From CAVWDI01 sp046259385 (GTDB lineage Bacteria > Chloroflexota > Anaerolineae > Anaerolineales > UBA4823): DNA of 36,105 nucleotides. Of this stretch, positions 7,023-13,807 are shown piece by piece. Position 1 is the first letter of the stretch, and the number at the start of each line of letters is the position of its first letter. The stretch covers positions 1-36,105 of the forward strand of contig JBJYWI010000132.1 in NCBI GenBank assembly GCA_046259385.1, read 5' to 3'. The notes beneath the pieces are model-generated. The model did no database searches and was not told where the DNA came from. It saw only the letters and a list, made by a program, of their open reading frames with translations. Made by a program: the position numbers and the translations under genes.

Positions 7023-8810
7023 ATGATTGACAACAAAGAAGAATACCAGAACAGCGAACTTTACCGTATCAGGCATTCCAGCGCGCACGTTATGGCACAG
7101 GCGGTGCTGGAATTAATCCCGGAAGCCAAATATTCAATCGGACCACCGATACAGGACGGCTTTTATTATGATTTTGACCTGCCACGGACTCTCACACCAG
7201 AGGATTTGGTAACAATAGAGAAACGAATGCGCGAGATCATCTCCGGCAAGTTCGATTTTAATAAAGAGGTCGTCTCCGCTGATGAGGCACGCAAGATCTT
7301 CAAAGACCAGCCATATAAAATCGAATTGATTGACGGTCTGGAAGCAGGCGGCGTCGATGAATACGGCGAACCCATTGAAGAAGAGGTGGAGATATCCACT
7401 TACCAGCAGGATACTTTTATTGATCTCTGCCGCGGCCCGCATGTAAAAAACACAAAGGAAATCAATCCCGATGCTATCAAACTGCTCAATGTGGCAGGAG
7501 CATACTGGCGCGGCGATGAGAGTAAACCAATGCTGCAGCGGATATATGGGACTGCTTGGAGAAATTCAACAGAACTCGAGGAATACCTGTGGAAACTGGA
7601 GGAAGCCCGCAAACGCGATCACCGCCGATTGGGAAAAGAACTCGATCTGTACAGTGTTAGCGAGGAGGTGGGTCCAGGATTGATTTTATGGCATCCAAAG
7701 GGCGGCATGATCCGCAAAATCGCAGAAGAATACTGCATGGAGCAGCATGAAAAAGGCGGATACGATTTCGTTTACTCCCCTCATATCGGCAAAGCGAGTT
7801 TATGGGAGACAAGCGGTCATCTCGACTGGTATAAAGATAACATGTATGCACCCCTGGATATTGAGGAGCAGGAATATTACCTTAAACCAATGAACTGCCC
7901 ATTCCACGTCGAGATATATAAAAGCCAGATGCGTTCATACCGGGATCTGCCGCTGCGATATGCGGAGTGGGGCACAGTTTACCGCTATGAACGTAGTGGA
8001 GTGCTGCACGGACTGCTACGGGTGCGCGGTTTCACCCAGGACGATGCCCACCTTTTCTGCAGACCGGATCAAATGCCTGATGAAATCCTGCGAGTTCTGG
8101 AGTTCAGCCTGAATATTCTAAGAGCATTCGGGTTCGATCACTTCCAAGCTTACCTGTCAACCCGGAATCCAGAAAAATCCGCCGGAAAACCGGAGGACTG
8201 GGTCGCGCCAACGGAAGCCCTGCGGCAGGCTTTGGAAAAAGCGGAAATCCCATTCCAAGTAGATGAAGGAGAAGCCACATTTTACGGTCCAAAAATCGAT
8301 ATTAAGGTGAAAGATGCCCTCGGAAGGGAATGGCAGTTATCCACCATCCAATTCGATTTTACGCTCCCCGAGCGATTCGATCTGAAATACATTGGAGATG
8401 ATGGTGGGGAACATCGGCCTTATATGATCCACCGGGCTCTGCTAGGATCAATGGAACGGTTTATGGGCGTTCTGATCGAACATTTTGGAGGGGCATTCCC
8501 AATCTGGTTATCACCCGTTCAGGCAATGATCATTCCTATCGCTGACAGACATCTTGAGTATGCTAATTCTGTACACATGAAACTCCGGGAGGAAGATATA
8601 AGGACAGAAATCGATGAGCGCAGTGAGCGAATGAACGCAAAAATAAGAGATGCACAGATGCAGAAAATTCCATATATGTTGGTCGTTGGCGACCGTGAAG
8701 CCGAATCTGGGACAGTTTCCGTCCGACTACGAAGCGAAGAAAATCTGGGAGACCTCGCGCTTGAAGAATTTATTGAGCGTGCAAAAAAGGACATTAAAGA
8801 GCATATGTAG
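7023..8810 (+). CDS. thrS: Threonyl-tRNA synthetase without the TGS domain
   Basis: Charges tRNA-Thr. The ATG at 7023 is preceded by GGAGG at spacing 7; an in-frame TTG at 6960 sits against the terminator and is not credible. The 595-residue protein begins almost directly with the N2 editing (SAD) domain: His18 and His22 in HSSAH, then FIDLCRGPHV. The class II catalytic core follows, with zinc ligand Cys in MNCPFH, motif 2 in RYERSGVLHGLLRVRGFTQD and motif 3 in HRALLGSMERFMGVLIEHFG. The anticodon-binding domain is C-terminal. Usual ThrS proteins of about 640 residues carry an N-terminal TGS domain that is absent here. Expression is controlled by the upstream T-box. Confidence 0.97.
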   Translation: MIDNKEEYQNSELYRIRHSSAHVMAQAVLELIPEAKYSIGPPIQDGFYYDFDLPRTLTPEDLVTIEKRMREIISGKFDFNKEVVSADEARKIFKDQPYKIELIDGLEAGGVDEYGEPIEEEVEISTYQQDTFIDLCRGPHVKNTKEINPDAIKLLNVAGAYWRGDESKPMLQRIYGTAWRNSTELEEYLWKLEEARKRDHRRLGKELDLYSVSEEVGPGLILWHPKGGMIRKIAEEYCMEQHEKGGYDFVYSPHIGKASLWETSGHLDWYKDNMYAPLDIEEQEYYLKPMNCPFHVEIYKSQMRSYRDLPLRYAEWGTVYRYERSGVLHGLLRVRGFTQDDAHLFCRPDQMPDEILRVLEFSLNILRAFGFDHFQAYLSTRNPEKSAGKPEDWVAPTEALRQALEKAEIPFQVDEGEATFYGPKIDIKVKDALGREWQLSTIQFDFTLPERFDLKYIGDDGGEHRPYMIHRALLGSMERFMGVLIEHFGGAFPIWLSPVQAMIIPIADRHLEYANSVHMKLREEDIRTEIDERSERMNAKIRDAQMQKIPYMLVVGDREAESGTVSVRLRSEENLGDLALEEFIERAKKDIKEHM

Positions 8811-8839
8811 TTGACGATTCAAATGTTTTTTGGTATGAT
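8811..8839 (+). promoter_or_regulatory. Strong promoter for infC-rpmI-rplT
   Basis: TTGACG (8811-8816), 17-bp spacer, TATGAT (8834-8839), starting on the base after the thrS stop codon. The predicted start near 8846 leaves a leader of about 50 nt before infC. Confidence 0.8.
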
Positions 8840-8895
8840 GCCACTCGCTTGTTTATTGAAAGGCAACAACAAAAACTGACCATAAGGAGAAAAAT

Positions 8896-9423
8896 ATCAG
8901 CGCGACAGATTTCCGGGTAAATGAAACCATCAGGGCAAGGGAAGTACGCTTAATTGGACCTGACGGTAAAAACATTGGAGTTGTTTCAATCCAAGAAGCA
9001 CAAAATATCGCCCGGGATGCCGAACTCGATTTAGTTGAAGTTGCACCCAATTCCAGTCCACCTGTTTGCAGGGTGATGGATTTCGGAAAATTTATTTACG
9101 AACGCGCCAAAAAAGAACGCGAAGCAAGGAAGTCACAGACCAAAATCGAGATCAAGGAAATCCGTCTCCGGCCCAAAACGAATGAGCACCACCGCAATCT
9201 AAAAGTTCGAGATGCGAGACGATGGCTTGAAAACGGCATAAAAGTAAAAGTAAGAATACGGTTCAGAGGTCGCGAAATCACTTATCCAGAAATAGCCCTT
9301 GAAGATCTTAAACAGGTTGCGGAAGATTTATCCGACGTCGCTTTAGTTGAACAGGCTCCAGCCCTGGAAGGGCGCACAATGCTGATGGTGCTTGCACCAA
9401 CGAATCCAAAAAAGAAGGGCTGA
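8896..9423 (+). CDS. infC: Translation initiation factor IF-3, AUC start
   Basis: IF-3 binds the 30S subunit, keeps it apart from 50S and proofreads the start codon. The frame translates into a full-length IF-3 of 175 residues: TDFRVNETIRAREVRLIGPD, then EAQNIARDAELDLVEVAPNS, PVCRVMDFGKF, the Lys-rich linker, KEIRLRPKTNEHHRNLKVRD and the C-terminal domain. The first in-frame ATG (9073) would remove the whole N-terminal domain. A strong AAGGAG (8884-8889) lies 6 nt before ATC at 8896, and a stop codon at 8857 bounds the frame, so AUC is the likely start. Rare start codons in infC are well known (AUU in E. coli) and serve autoregulation. It heads the infC-rpmI-rplT operon. Confidence 0.93.
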   Translation: MSATDFRVNETIRAREVRLIGPDGKNIGVVSIQEAQNIARDAELDLVEVAPNSSPPVCRVMDFGKFIYERAKKEREARKSQTKIEIKEIRLRPKTNEHHRNLKVRDARRWLENGIKVKVRIRFRGREITYPEIALEDLKQVAEDLSDVALVEQAPALEGRTMLMVLAPTNPKKKG

Positions 9424-9470
9424 ATTCAGCAGCTGATATTTCAATTGACATCAGAAGATAGGTGCCAATT

Positions 9471-9495
9471 CCGCGGATGCAGAAGCAATCCGCGG
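9471..9495 (+). other. Intercistronic hairpin between infC and rpmI
   Basis: CCGCGGAT (9471-9478) and ATCCGCGG (9488-9495) form a perfect 8-bp GC-rich stem with a 9-nt loop, followed by TATTTTATG. It may be a weak terminator/attenuator or a processing or L20-binding element. The position matches where other bacteria place ribosomal-protein feedback, but nothing in the sequence proves that. Confidence 0.6.
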
Positions 9496-9520
9496 TATTT
9501 TATGTGATAGGAGAAAGGAA

Positions 9521-9754
9521 ATGGCTAAAAAGAAGAACAAGAAATACAAACTGAAAACGCACAAAGCGACCGCTAAAAGGTTTCGATTAACCGGTAGCGG
9601 AAAACTTGTGCGAACCAAAGGTGGAAAAAGCCATCTCCGCAGACGAACCTCAAAACGCACGAAGCGATTATTCACAGAGATGATTCCGGTAGAAGGGCGT
9701 GGATATAAAAAACGGGTCAAGCGTCTAGCCCCAGCAATGAAATCCGGGAAATAA
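9521..9754 (+). CDS. rpmI: 50S ribosomal protein L35
   Basis: Very basic 77-aa protein with the L35 signature: KKYKLKTHKATAKRFRLTGS near the N-terminus, the GKLVRTKGGKSHLRRR core, and a Lys/Arg-rich tail. Slightly longer than the usual ~65 residues because of a C-terminal extension (VKRLAPAMKSGK). AGGAGAAAGGA precedes the ATG. Second gene of the conserved infC-rpmI-rplT operon. Confidence 0.96.
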   Translation: MAKKKNKKYKLKTHKATAKRFRLTGSGKLVRTKGGKSHLRRRTSKRTKRLFTEMIPVEGRGYKKRVKRLAPAMKSGK

Positions 9755-9767
9755 CGGGAGAGAAAAA

Positions 9768-10121
9768 ATGACTCGCGTAAAAACTGGTACTGTAAGGCGA
9801 AAACACCATAAAAAAGTTTTAAAAATGATGAAGGGCCAATACGGCACGCGGCACAGGTTGTTTAAACGCGCCAATGAAGCCATGTTAAAAAGCCTGTGGT
9901 ATTCTTACCGTGACCGCCGCACCCGAAAACGGACCTTACGTCGTTTGTGGATTGCCCGCATCAATGCAGCAGCCCGTCAAAACGGCACAACCTACAGCCG
10001 TTTGATCCATGGTATGAGACAGAATGAAATTATCCTGAACCGGAAAATGCTAGCAGATATCGCTGTAAACGATACAGCTGCATTCAACGCGGTAGTTGAG
10101 CAAGCCGGAGCGACATCCTGA
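9768..10121 (+). CDS. rplT: 50S ribosomal protein L20
   Basis: 117 aa, the family's normal length. L20 is an early 23S rRNA-binding assembly protein and the usual autorepressor of this operon. Motifs: VKTGTVRRKHHKKVLKMMKG, YRDRRTRKRTLRRLWIARIN, and the C-terminal LIHGMRQNEIILNRKMLADI. It lies 13 bp after rpmI with GGGAGAG before the ATG and is followed by the operon terminator. Confidence 0.97.
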   Translation: MTRVKTGTVRRKHHKKVLKMMKGQYGTRHRLFKRANEAMLKSLWYSYRDRRTRKRTLRRLWIARINAAARQNGTTYSRLIHGMRQNEIILNRKMLADIAVNDTAAFNAVVEQAGATS

Positions 10122-10145
10122 GGATTTAATAAACAAAAAAATTAC

Positions 10146-10186
10146 AGGAGGATGGTTTATACGGAATATGCCATCCTTCTTTTTTC
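10146..10186 (+). terminator. Terminator of infC-rpmI-rplT
   Basis: AGGAGGATGG (10146-10155) pairs with CCATCCTTCT (10171-10180), 10 bp with one G-U pair and a 15-nt loop, followed by a run of five to six T. Confidence 0.85.
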
Positions 10187-10191
10187 TTCAA

Positions 10192-10218
10192 TTGTTAATT
10201 GTCCCATTTAAGTATAAT
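10192..10218 (+). promoter_or_regulatory. Promoter for the DUF1232 gene
   Basis: TTGTTA (10192-10197) and a perfect TATAAT (10213-10218), with a short 15-bp spacer, just after the rplT terminator. Confidence 0.5.
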
Positions 10219-10238
10219 CTCAGACTTTATGAGGTCTT

Positions 10239-10595
10239 ATGCCTGAAGAACAAGAGAAAGAAGTGATACCCTCACAGGGTGGGGTCTTCAATAACCTTTC
10301 CAATTATATTAAACTGGTTGCCCTATTGATAGGAGATAAACGGGTAAGCCCGTTTTATAAACTGCTGCCAATTGGCGCACTGGCATATTTTCTTGTACCA
10401 GACCTGGCTCCGGGACCGATCGATGATGCAATGGTAATTTGGCTGGGCACTTATCTTTTTGTGGAATTATGCCCGCCTGATGTGGTTCAAGAACACAGAG
10501 ATAAATTGGACAAAGTAGTTCCGGGTAAATGGCATGACTCGAGTGAACCAGAAGAGAACCAGATTGTGGATGCGGAGTTCTGGGAAAAAGAGTAG
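10239..10595 (+). CDS. DUF1232 (YkvA-like) small membrane protein
   Basis: A 118-aa protein with the DUF1232 core: LIGDKRVSPFYKLLPIGALA, YFLVPDLAPGPIDDAMVIWL, then a membrane-embedded end. The hydrophobic stretches at about residues 40-55 and 65-80 suggest one or two membrane segments. The acidic N- and C-termini are probably cytoplasmic. No enzymatic residues are evident, and the molecular function of DUF1232 is unknown. GAGGTC precedes the ATG. The next gene begins within a few bases of its stop, so the two are probably one transcript. Confidence 0.85.
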   Translation: MPEEQEKEVIPSQGGVFNNLSNYIKLVALLIGDKRVSPFYKLLPIGALAYFLVPDLAPGPIDDAMVIWLGTYLFVELCPPDVVQEHRDKLDKVVPGKWHDSSEPEENQIVDAEFWEKE

Positions 10596-10596
10596 C

Positions 10597-11964
10597 GTGT
10601 CCTTGAAAAGGAATTTCTTAATACAAACTTGGAATCTGATAAAAAAAGCAGGTTCCATCCTGTTCGTGATTCTGCTGATTTCTGCTTGTTCCGCAGCATC
10701 TGTAGAAACCCGCCAGACGCTACCTCCGGCCAAGCAAGAATCTTCCGCAGAAGCTCCTGAACTAAACAAGTCGAACACTGAGGCTGTTCCATCGACAGTC
10801 CCGCCAACACCCCAAGCAACCCTCGTTAACACCCCTGCAACGGGTCAAATCCAGCTGGAATCCGATCTAAATAAATCCATCACAAACCTGCCAGAACCAG
10901 GTGGTTTCGCATGGCAACAAATAATTACTGGGCTGATAAGACCCGTCGCATTTATAGCAATTCCTCGTCAACCAGACCGGTTCCTGGTTGTGGAACAACC
11001 CGGTTTGGTAAGGATATTGGATAATGGTGTAATGCTCACAGACCCTTTCTTAGATATCCAGGACCGGGTCGGAAGTAAAGGTGCCGAACAGGGACTGCTC
11101 GATCTAGAACCGGACCCCAATTTTGCTGAAAATGGTTACTTTTATGTCAATTACACTAACCGGGAAGGCGATACGCGTATCTCCAGGTTCCAAACTGTTG
11201 ATCCTGAAAAGGTTCGAGCCGAACCAAATAGTGAAGAAATTATTCTGCAAATACAACAACCCTATAGCAACCACAACGGTGGTGACATCGATTTCGGTCC
11301 GGACGGCTTGCTCTACATCGCCACCGGGGACGGGGGATCTGCCGGCGACCCGCTCGGTAATGCACAATCGTTAAATACCCTACTTGGAAAAATACTAAGA
11401 ATTGATGTGAACGGTGAATTACCATACAGTATCCCAGACGACAATCCCTTTGTTTCCGGAGATGGCCTTGCGGAAATCTGGGCTTATGGACTTCGAAATC
11501 CGTGGCGCTTCAGCTTTGACAGCCTGACTGGCGATATCTATATTGCAGACGTTGGTCAGGATATGTGGGAAGAAATCAATTACTCAGAACAAAGCAAAGC
11601 CGCTGGAGTAAATTTTGGATGGAATATTTTTGAGGGAAACCATGAATATTCCGGGGTTCAACCATCGGGATTTTCAACACTGTCGCCGGTACTCGAATAT
11701 AATCACGGGTCAGGATGTTCAGTGACCGGAGGTGAAGTTTACCGTGGAAATCAACTACCCGAATTATATGGAGTTTATTTCTATGGGGATTACTGTTCGG
11801 GCAATGTCTGGGGGTTATTCAAAAATGAAGCTGGTTCCTGGCAGAACAAATTACTCTTTGAAAATATTGCCCAGATTTCCTCTTTCGGTCTGGACGATTT
11901 CGGGGAGCTTTATCTGGTGGACCACAACGGCAGGATATTAAAACTGGTTGGTAAGTCAAATTAA
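10597..11964 (+). CDS. Lipoprotein glucose/sorbosone dehydrogenase-family (PQQ-dependent sugar dehydrogenase-like) protein
   Basis: Six-bladed beta-propeller of the GSDH family; members such as Asd/YliI oxidise sugars with PQQ outside the cytoplasm. The N-terminus is a lipoprotein signal: basic residues, LFVILLISAC with the lipid Cys about residue 31. A Pro/Thr/Ser linker follows, then the propeller (RFLVVEQPGLVRIL, EQGLLDLEPDPNFAENGYFY, NHNGGDIDFGPDGLLYIATG, YGLRNPWRFSFD, GVNFGWNIFEGNHEY, SVTGGEVYRG). The start is uncertain: GTG 10597 (455 aa) is preferred since it gives a sensible signal peptide two bases past the previous stop; TTG 10603 and ATG 10570 are alternatives. Real substrate and cofactor are unproven. 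Confidence 0.9.
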   Translation: MSLKRNFLIQTWNLIKKAGSILFVILLISACSAASVETRQTLPPAKQESSAEAPELNKSNTEAVPSTVPPTPQATLVNTPATGQIQLESDLNKSITNLPEPGGFAWQQIITGLIRPVAFIAIPRQPDRFLVVEQPGLVRILDNGVMLTDPFLDIQDRVGSKGAEQGLLDLEPDPNFAENGYFYVNYTNREGDTRISRFQTVDPEKVRAEPNSEEIILQIQQPYSNHNGGDIDFGPDGLLYIATGDGGSAGDPLGNAQSLNTLLGKILRIDVNGELPYSIPDDNPFVSGDGLAEIWAYGLRNPWRFSFDSLTGDIYIADVGQDMWEEINYSEQSKAAGVNFGWNIFEGNHEYSGVQPSGFSTLSPVLEYNHGSGCSVTGGEVYRGNQLPELYGVYFYGDYCSGNVWGLFKNEAGSWQNKLLFENIAQISSFGLDDFGELYLVDHNGRILKLVGKSN

Positions 11965-11977
11965 ACATCAAAAATCC

Positions 11978-12020
11978 TTGACAGATCAAAACACATTATG
12001 ATATATTAAGCGCCGCTTAA
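11978..12020 (+). promoter_or_regulatory. Promoter with overlapping palindromic operator for the leader-peptide/MFS operon
   Basis: TTGACA (11978-11983), 18-bp spacer, TATATT (12002-12007). A perfect 15-bp palindrome TTAAGCGCCGCTTAA (12006-12020) starts at the end of the -10 box and covers the predicted start site near 12014, where a bound repressor would block transcription. No regulator gene is adjacent. Confidence 0.65.
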
Positions 12021-12054
12021 CTATATCTTAACAAAAATTCTTTACAGGAAAGTA

Positions 12055-12147
12055 ATGACCAATTTTGTATACATCAATCCCATTGAGAGGACTGCCGACG
12101 TTTTCAGCGGAGGTTTGTTCCTTACGCGGAGTGCGCCTGCTGGTTAA
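12055..12147 (+). CDS. Putative 30-aa leader peptide of an attenuator
   Basis: Short ORF with a start AGGAAAG (12046-12052) 2-5 nt upstream of ATG and a stop at 12145-12147. The peptide begins MTNFVYINPIERT and ends LFLTRSAPAG. It lies 40 nt inside the predicted transcript, ahead of two terminator hairpins and an MFS/acetyltransferase operon, the layout of ribosome-mediated attenuation. The C-terminal SAPAG recalls proline/glycine arrest motifs of the RAPP/RAPG kind, but only loosely. TGGTT at its stop codon (12141-12145) can pair with AACCA (12175-12179), the 5' arm of the first terminator, offering a possible antiterminator. It is not recognised as a known leader peptide. Confidence 0.6.
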   Translation: MTNFVYINPIERTADVFSGGLFLTRSAPAG

Positions 12148-12174
12148 GTAGAAAAGCCGAAGAGTCTAGATTAC

Positions 12175-12208
12175 AACCACGGGAGAACTCCAACCCCGTG
12201 GTTTTTTT
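12175..12208 (+). terminator. First (attenuator) terminator after the leader peptide
   Basis: AACCACGGG (12175-12183) pairs with CCCGTGGTT (12195-12203), 9 bp with an 11-nt loop, running directly into a T tract to 12208. It begins 27 nt after the leader-peptide stop codon. Confidence 0.85.
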
Positions 12209-12225
12209 ATTAAACTTTGTTCCAG

Positions 12226-12261
12226 CCAGCCACGGGAATCCCTGTGGCTGGTTTCTTTTTC
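12226..12261 (+). terminator. Second terminator, immediately before the SD of the 72-aa gene
   Basis: CCAGCCACGGG (12226-12236) pairs with CCTGTGGCTGG (12241-12251; one G-U), 11 bp with a 4-nt loop, followed by TTTCTTTTTC. The Shine-Dalgarno AGGAGG of the next gene starts one base later, so this is an internal control point and not the end of an operon. Confidence 0.8.
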
Positions 12262-12272
12262 AGGAGGAAGAA

Positions 12273-12491
12273 ATGAACGAGACTTTAATCACAAAGGAAA
12301 CCCATAGCAATATGTGGAGAACCCATCCATTCTGGATGCAGCTGTATGCACTTTTCATCGGTAAATACCATGAACATCCTTCAGCAAACCGGCGAGGAAC
12401 GTTTGCTTCCATGGTAGGAATAGCGAGCGGATTCGACACCAAAATCGCTTCCGAACTTGCTCAAATATCAGCAAGGCGAACGCTTAGATAG
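12273..12491 (+). CDS. 72-aa protein of unknown function, first gene after the attenuator
   Basis: Strong AGGAGG (12262-12267) lies 5 nt before the ATG, so translation is likely. The peptide is rich in His and aromatic residues in the middle (MWRTHPFWMQLYALFIGKYH) and ends with a helical SELAQISARRTLR. No signal peptide, no complete membrane helix and no metal-binding CxxC. I do not recognise a family. It sits between two terminators and an MFS exporter gene 38 bp downstream. It could be a regulatory small protein, a second leader ORF for the exporter, or a degraded gene end. Confidence 0.6.
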   Translation: MNETLITKETHSNMWRTHPFWMQLYALFIGKYHEHPSANRRGTFASMVGIASGFDTKIASELAQISARRTLR

Positions 12492-12529
12492 AGGACCGGA
12501 GAGTTTACAATATATTTAGGCGCTAAAAA

Positions 12530-13807
12530 ATGATGACAAAGATCAAACCGAACGAATATATGACCCGAAGGCTGATGGTGTTCATGTCGGCGATGGTATT
12601 AGCGAACATAGGCGGGCATATGTATGAGCCTCTGCTGCCGCTTTACCTGAAAGATCTGGATGCCAGCGTGGTTGAAATCGGCTGGTTCTTCACCATAGCC
12701 CAGATAATCCCGCTGACTATGCAAATTCTGGGCGGGTGGGCGTCGGACAGGCTGGGAAGGCTACGCAGCGTAGCGATAGGTAGTTTCGTTGGGGTGTTCG
12801 CTTACATCCCCCTCATATTCGCGCCATCCTGGGAATGGGCTCTGCTGGGAGAGGGACTGGGCGCGATTACCAGATCACTTATCGGGCCCAGTTTCATGGC
12901 TTTTATTGCGGAGGAATCCACTGAGACCAACCGGGCGCGCGTGTACGGATTTTCAGAGACGCTCTTTATGGTTGTCGCGGTCATCGGCCCGCCTCTGGGA
13001 GGTTTGCTGGCTGAAGGATTCGGTTTCAGAATAATGCTATCGGTTTCTTTCCTGCTTTACATACTTGCGACGATTATCCGGATAGCAATGGCAAGAAGTG
13101 CTGTTCGAAACTCGGAGGAAACCGCCGAAAAGCTCACGGTAAGAGGTCTGCTTGTTAACCTGAGGATCATGGTTATCATGCTTCTGACTGGCGGCTTGTT
13201 CACCTGGATATTGATCTCTGATGGTATCAGGGATATCACCTGGACTCTGTCCTTCAATTTAATGCCGCTCTACCTGGATGAAATTGGAGGGCTATCGCTA
13301 CAACAAATCGGATGGTTGAATTCAATCTTTGGCCTGTTTATGATGCTGCTTACAATTCCATCTGGTTGGTTATCCGATAAAAAAGGAGAACGTTACAGCA
13401 TCGTCGCCGGATTTCTGTTCCAAGCTATCGCATTTTTTGTATTTGTAAGAGTAAGCGGCCTGATAGGATTTTATGCTGCGGCTGGAATCCTAGGTATGGG
13501 ATTTGGGTTGATGATGCCAGCTTTCAACTCGCTGACCAGCAAAGTGGTTCCGGAAAAACAGAGAGGCACCGCTTTCGGTTTGCTAAGCACCAGCCTGGGA
13601 ATTATGTCGCTGCCAGCCCCTGCGATCGGGGCCCAGTTATGGGATAAAGTTAACCCACAGCTTCCTTTCAGAATTACTGCCTGGCTCTCACTCTTTGCAG
13701 TCATCCCGGTTTGGCTAAAATTCAAATCGCCCGAGAAGGAGAAAAAGCGGTTTGAAGAAAAAATGGAATCTGCCCGGATAACAAATAAAAAACAGGAAGT
13801 TTCATGA
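12530..13807 (+). CDS. Major facilitator superfamily exporter (attenuator-controlled)
   Basis: A 425-aa, 12-helix MFS protein. The loop 2-3 signature is GGWASDRLGRLRSVAIG (about residues 65-81) with its repeat in the second half, SGWLSDKKGERYSIVAG. A basic cytoplasmic tail (EKEKKRFEEKMESARITNKK) ends the protein. The drug:H+ antiporter look, the leader peptide and terminators upstream, and the coupled acetyltransferase suggest toxic-compound efflux; the substrate cannot be read from sequence. Two adjacent ATG codons (12530, 12533) have no good Shine-Dalgarno, and an ATG at 12560 is also possible. The stop overlaps the start of the next gene. Confidence 0.92.
   Translation: MMTKIKPNEYMTRRLMVFMSAMVLANIGGHMYEPLLPLYLKDLDASVVEIGWFFTIAQIIPLTMQILGGWASDRLGRLRSVAIGSFVGVFAYIPLIFAPSWEWALLGEGLGAITRSLIGPSFMAFIAEESTETNRARVYGFSETLFMVVAVIGPPLGGLLAEGFGFRIMLSVSFLLYILATIIRIAMARSAVRNSEETAEKLTVRGLLVNLRIMVIMLLTGGLFTWILISDGIRDITWTLSFNLMPLYLDEIGGLSLQQIGWLNSIFGLFMMLLTIPSGWLSDKKGERYSIVAGFLFQAIAFFVFVRVSGLIGFYAAAGILGMGFGLMMPAFNSLTSKVVPEKQRGTAFGLLSTSLGIMSLPAPAIGAQLWDKVNPQLPFRITAWLSLFAVIPVWLKFKSPEKEKKRFEEKMESARITNKKQEVS

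Noticed and set aside
9445..9473. TTGACA as a promoter before rpmI
   Set aside because: No usable -10 box at 16-18 bp; the hairpin occupies that position.
11965..12212. 6S RNA or a classic riboswitch aptamer
   Set aside because: Size and a terminator fit a structured RNA, but no long closing helix or aptamer core of a known class can be formed, and the segment contains a translatable 30-codon ORF with its own SD.
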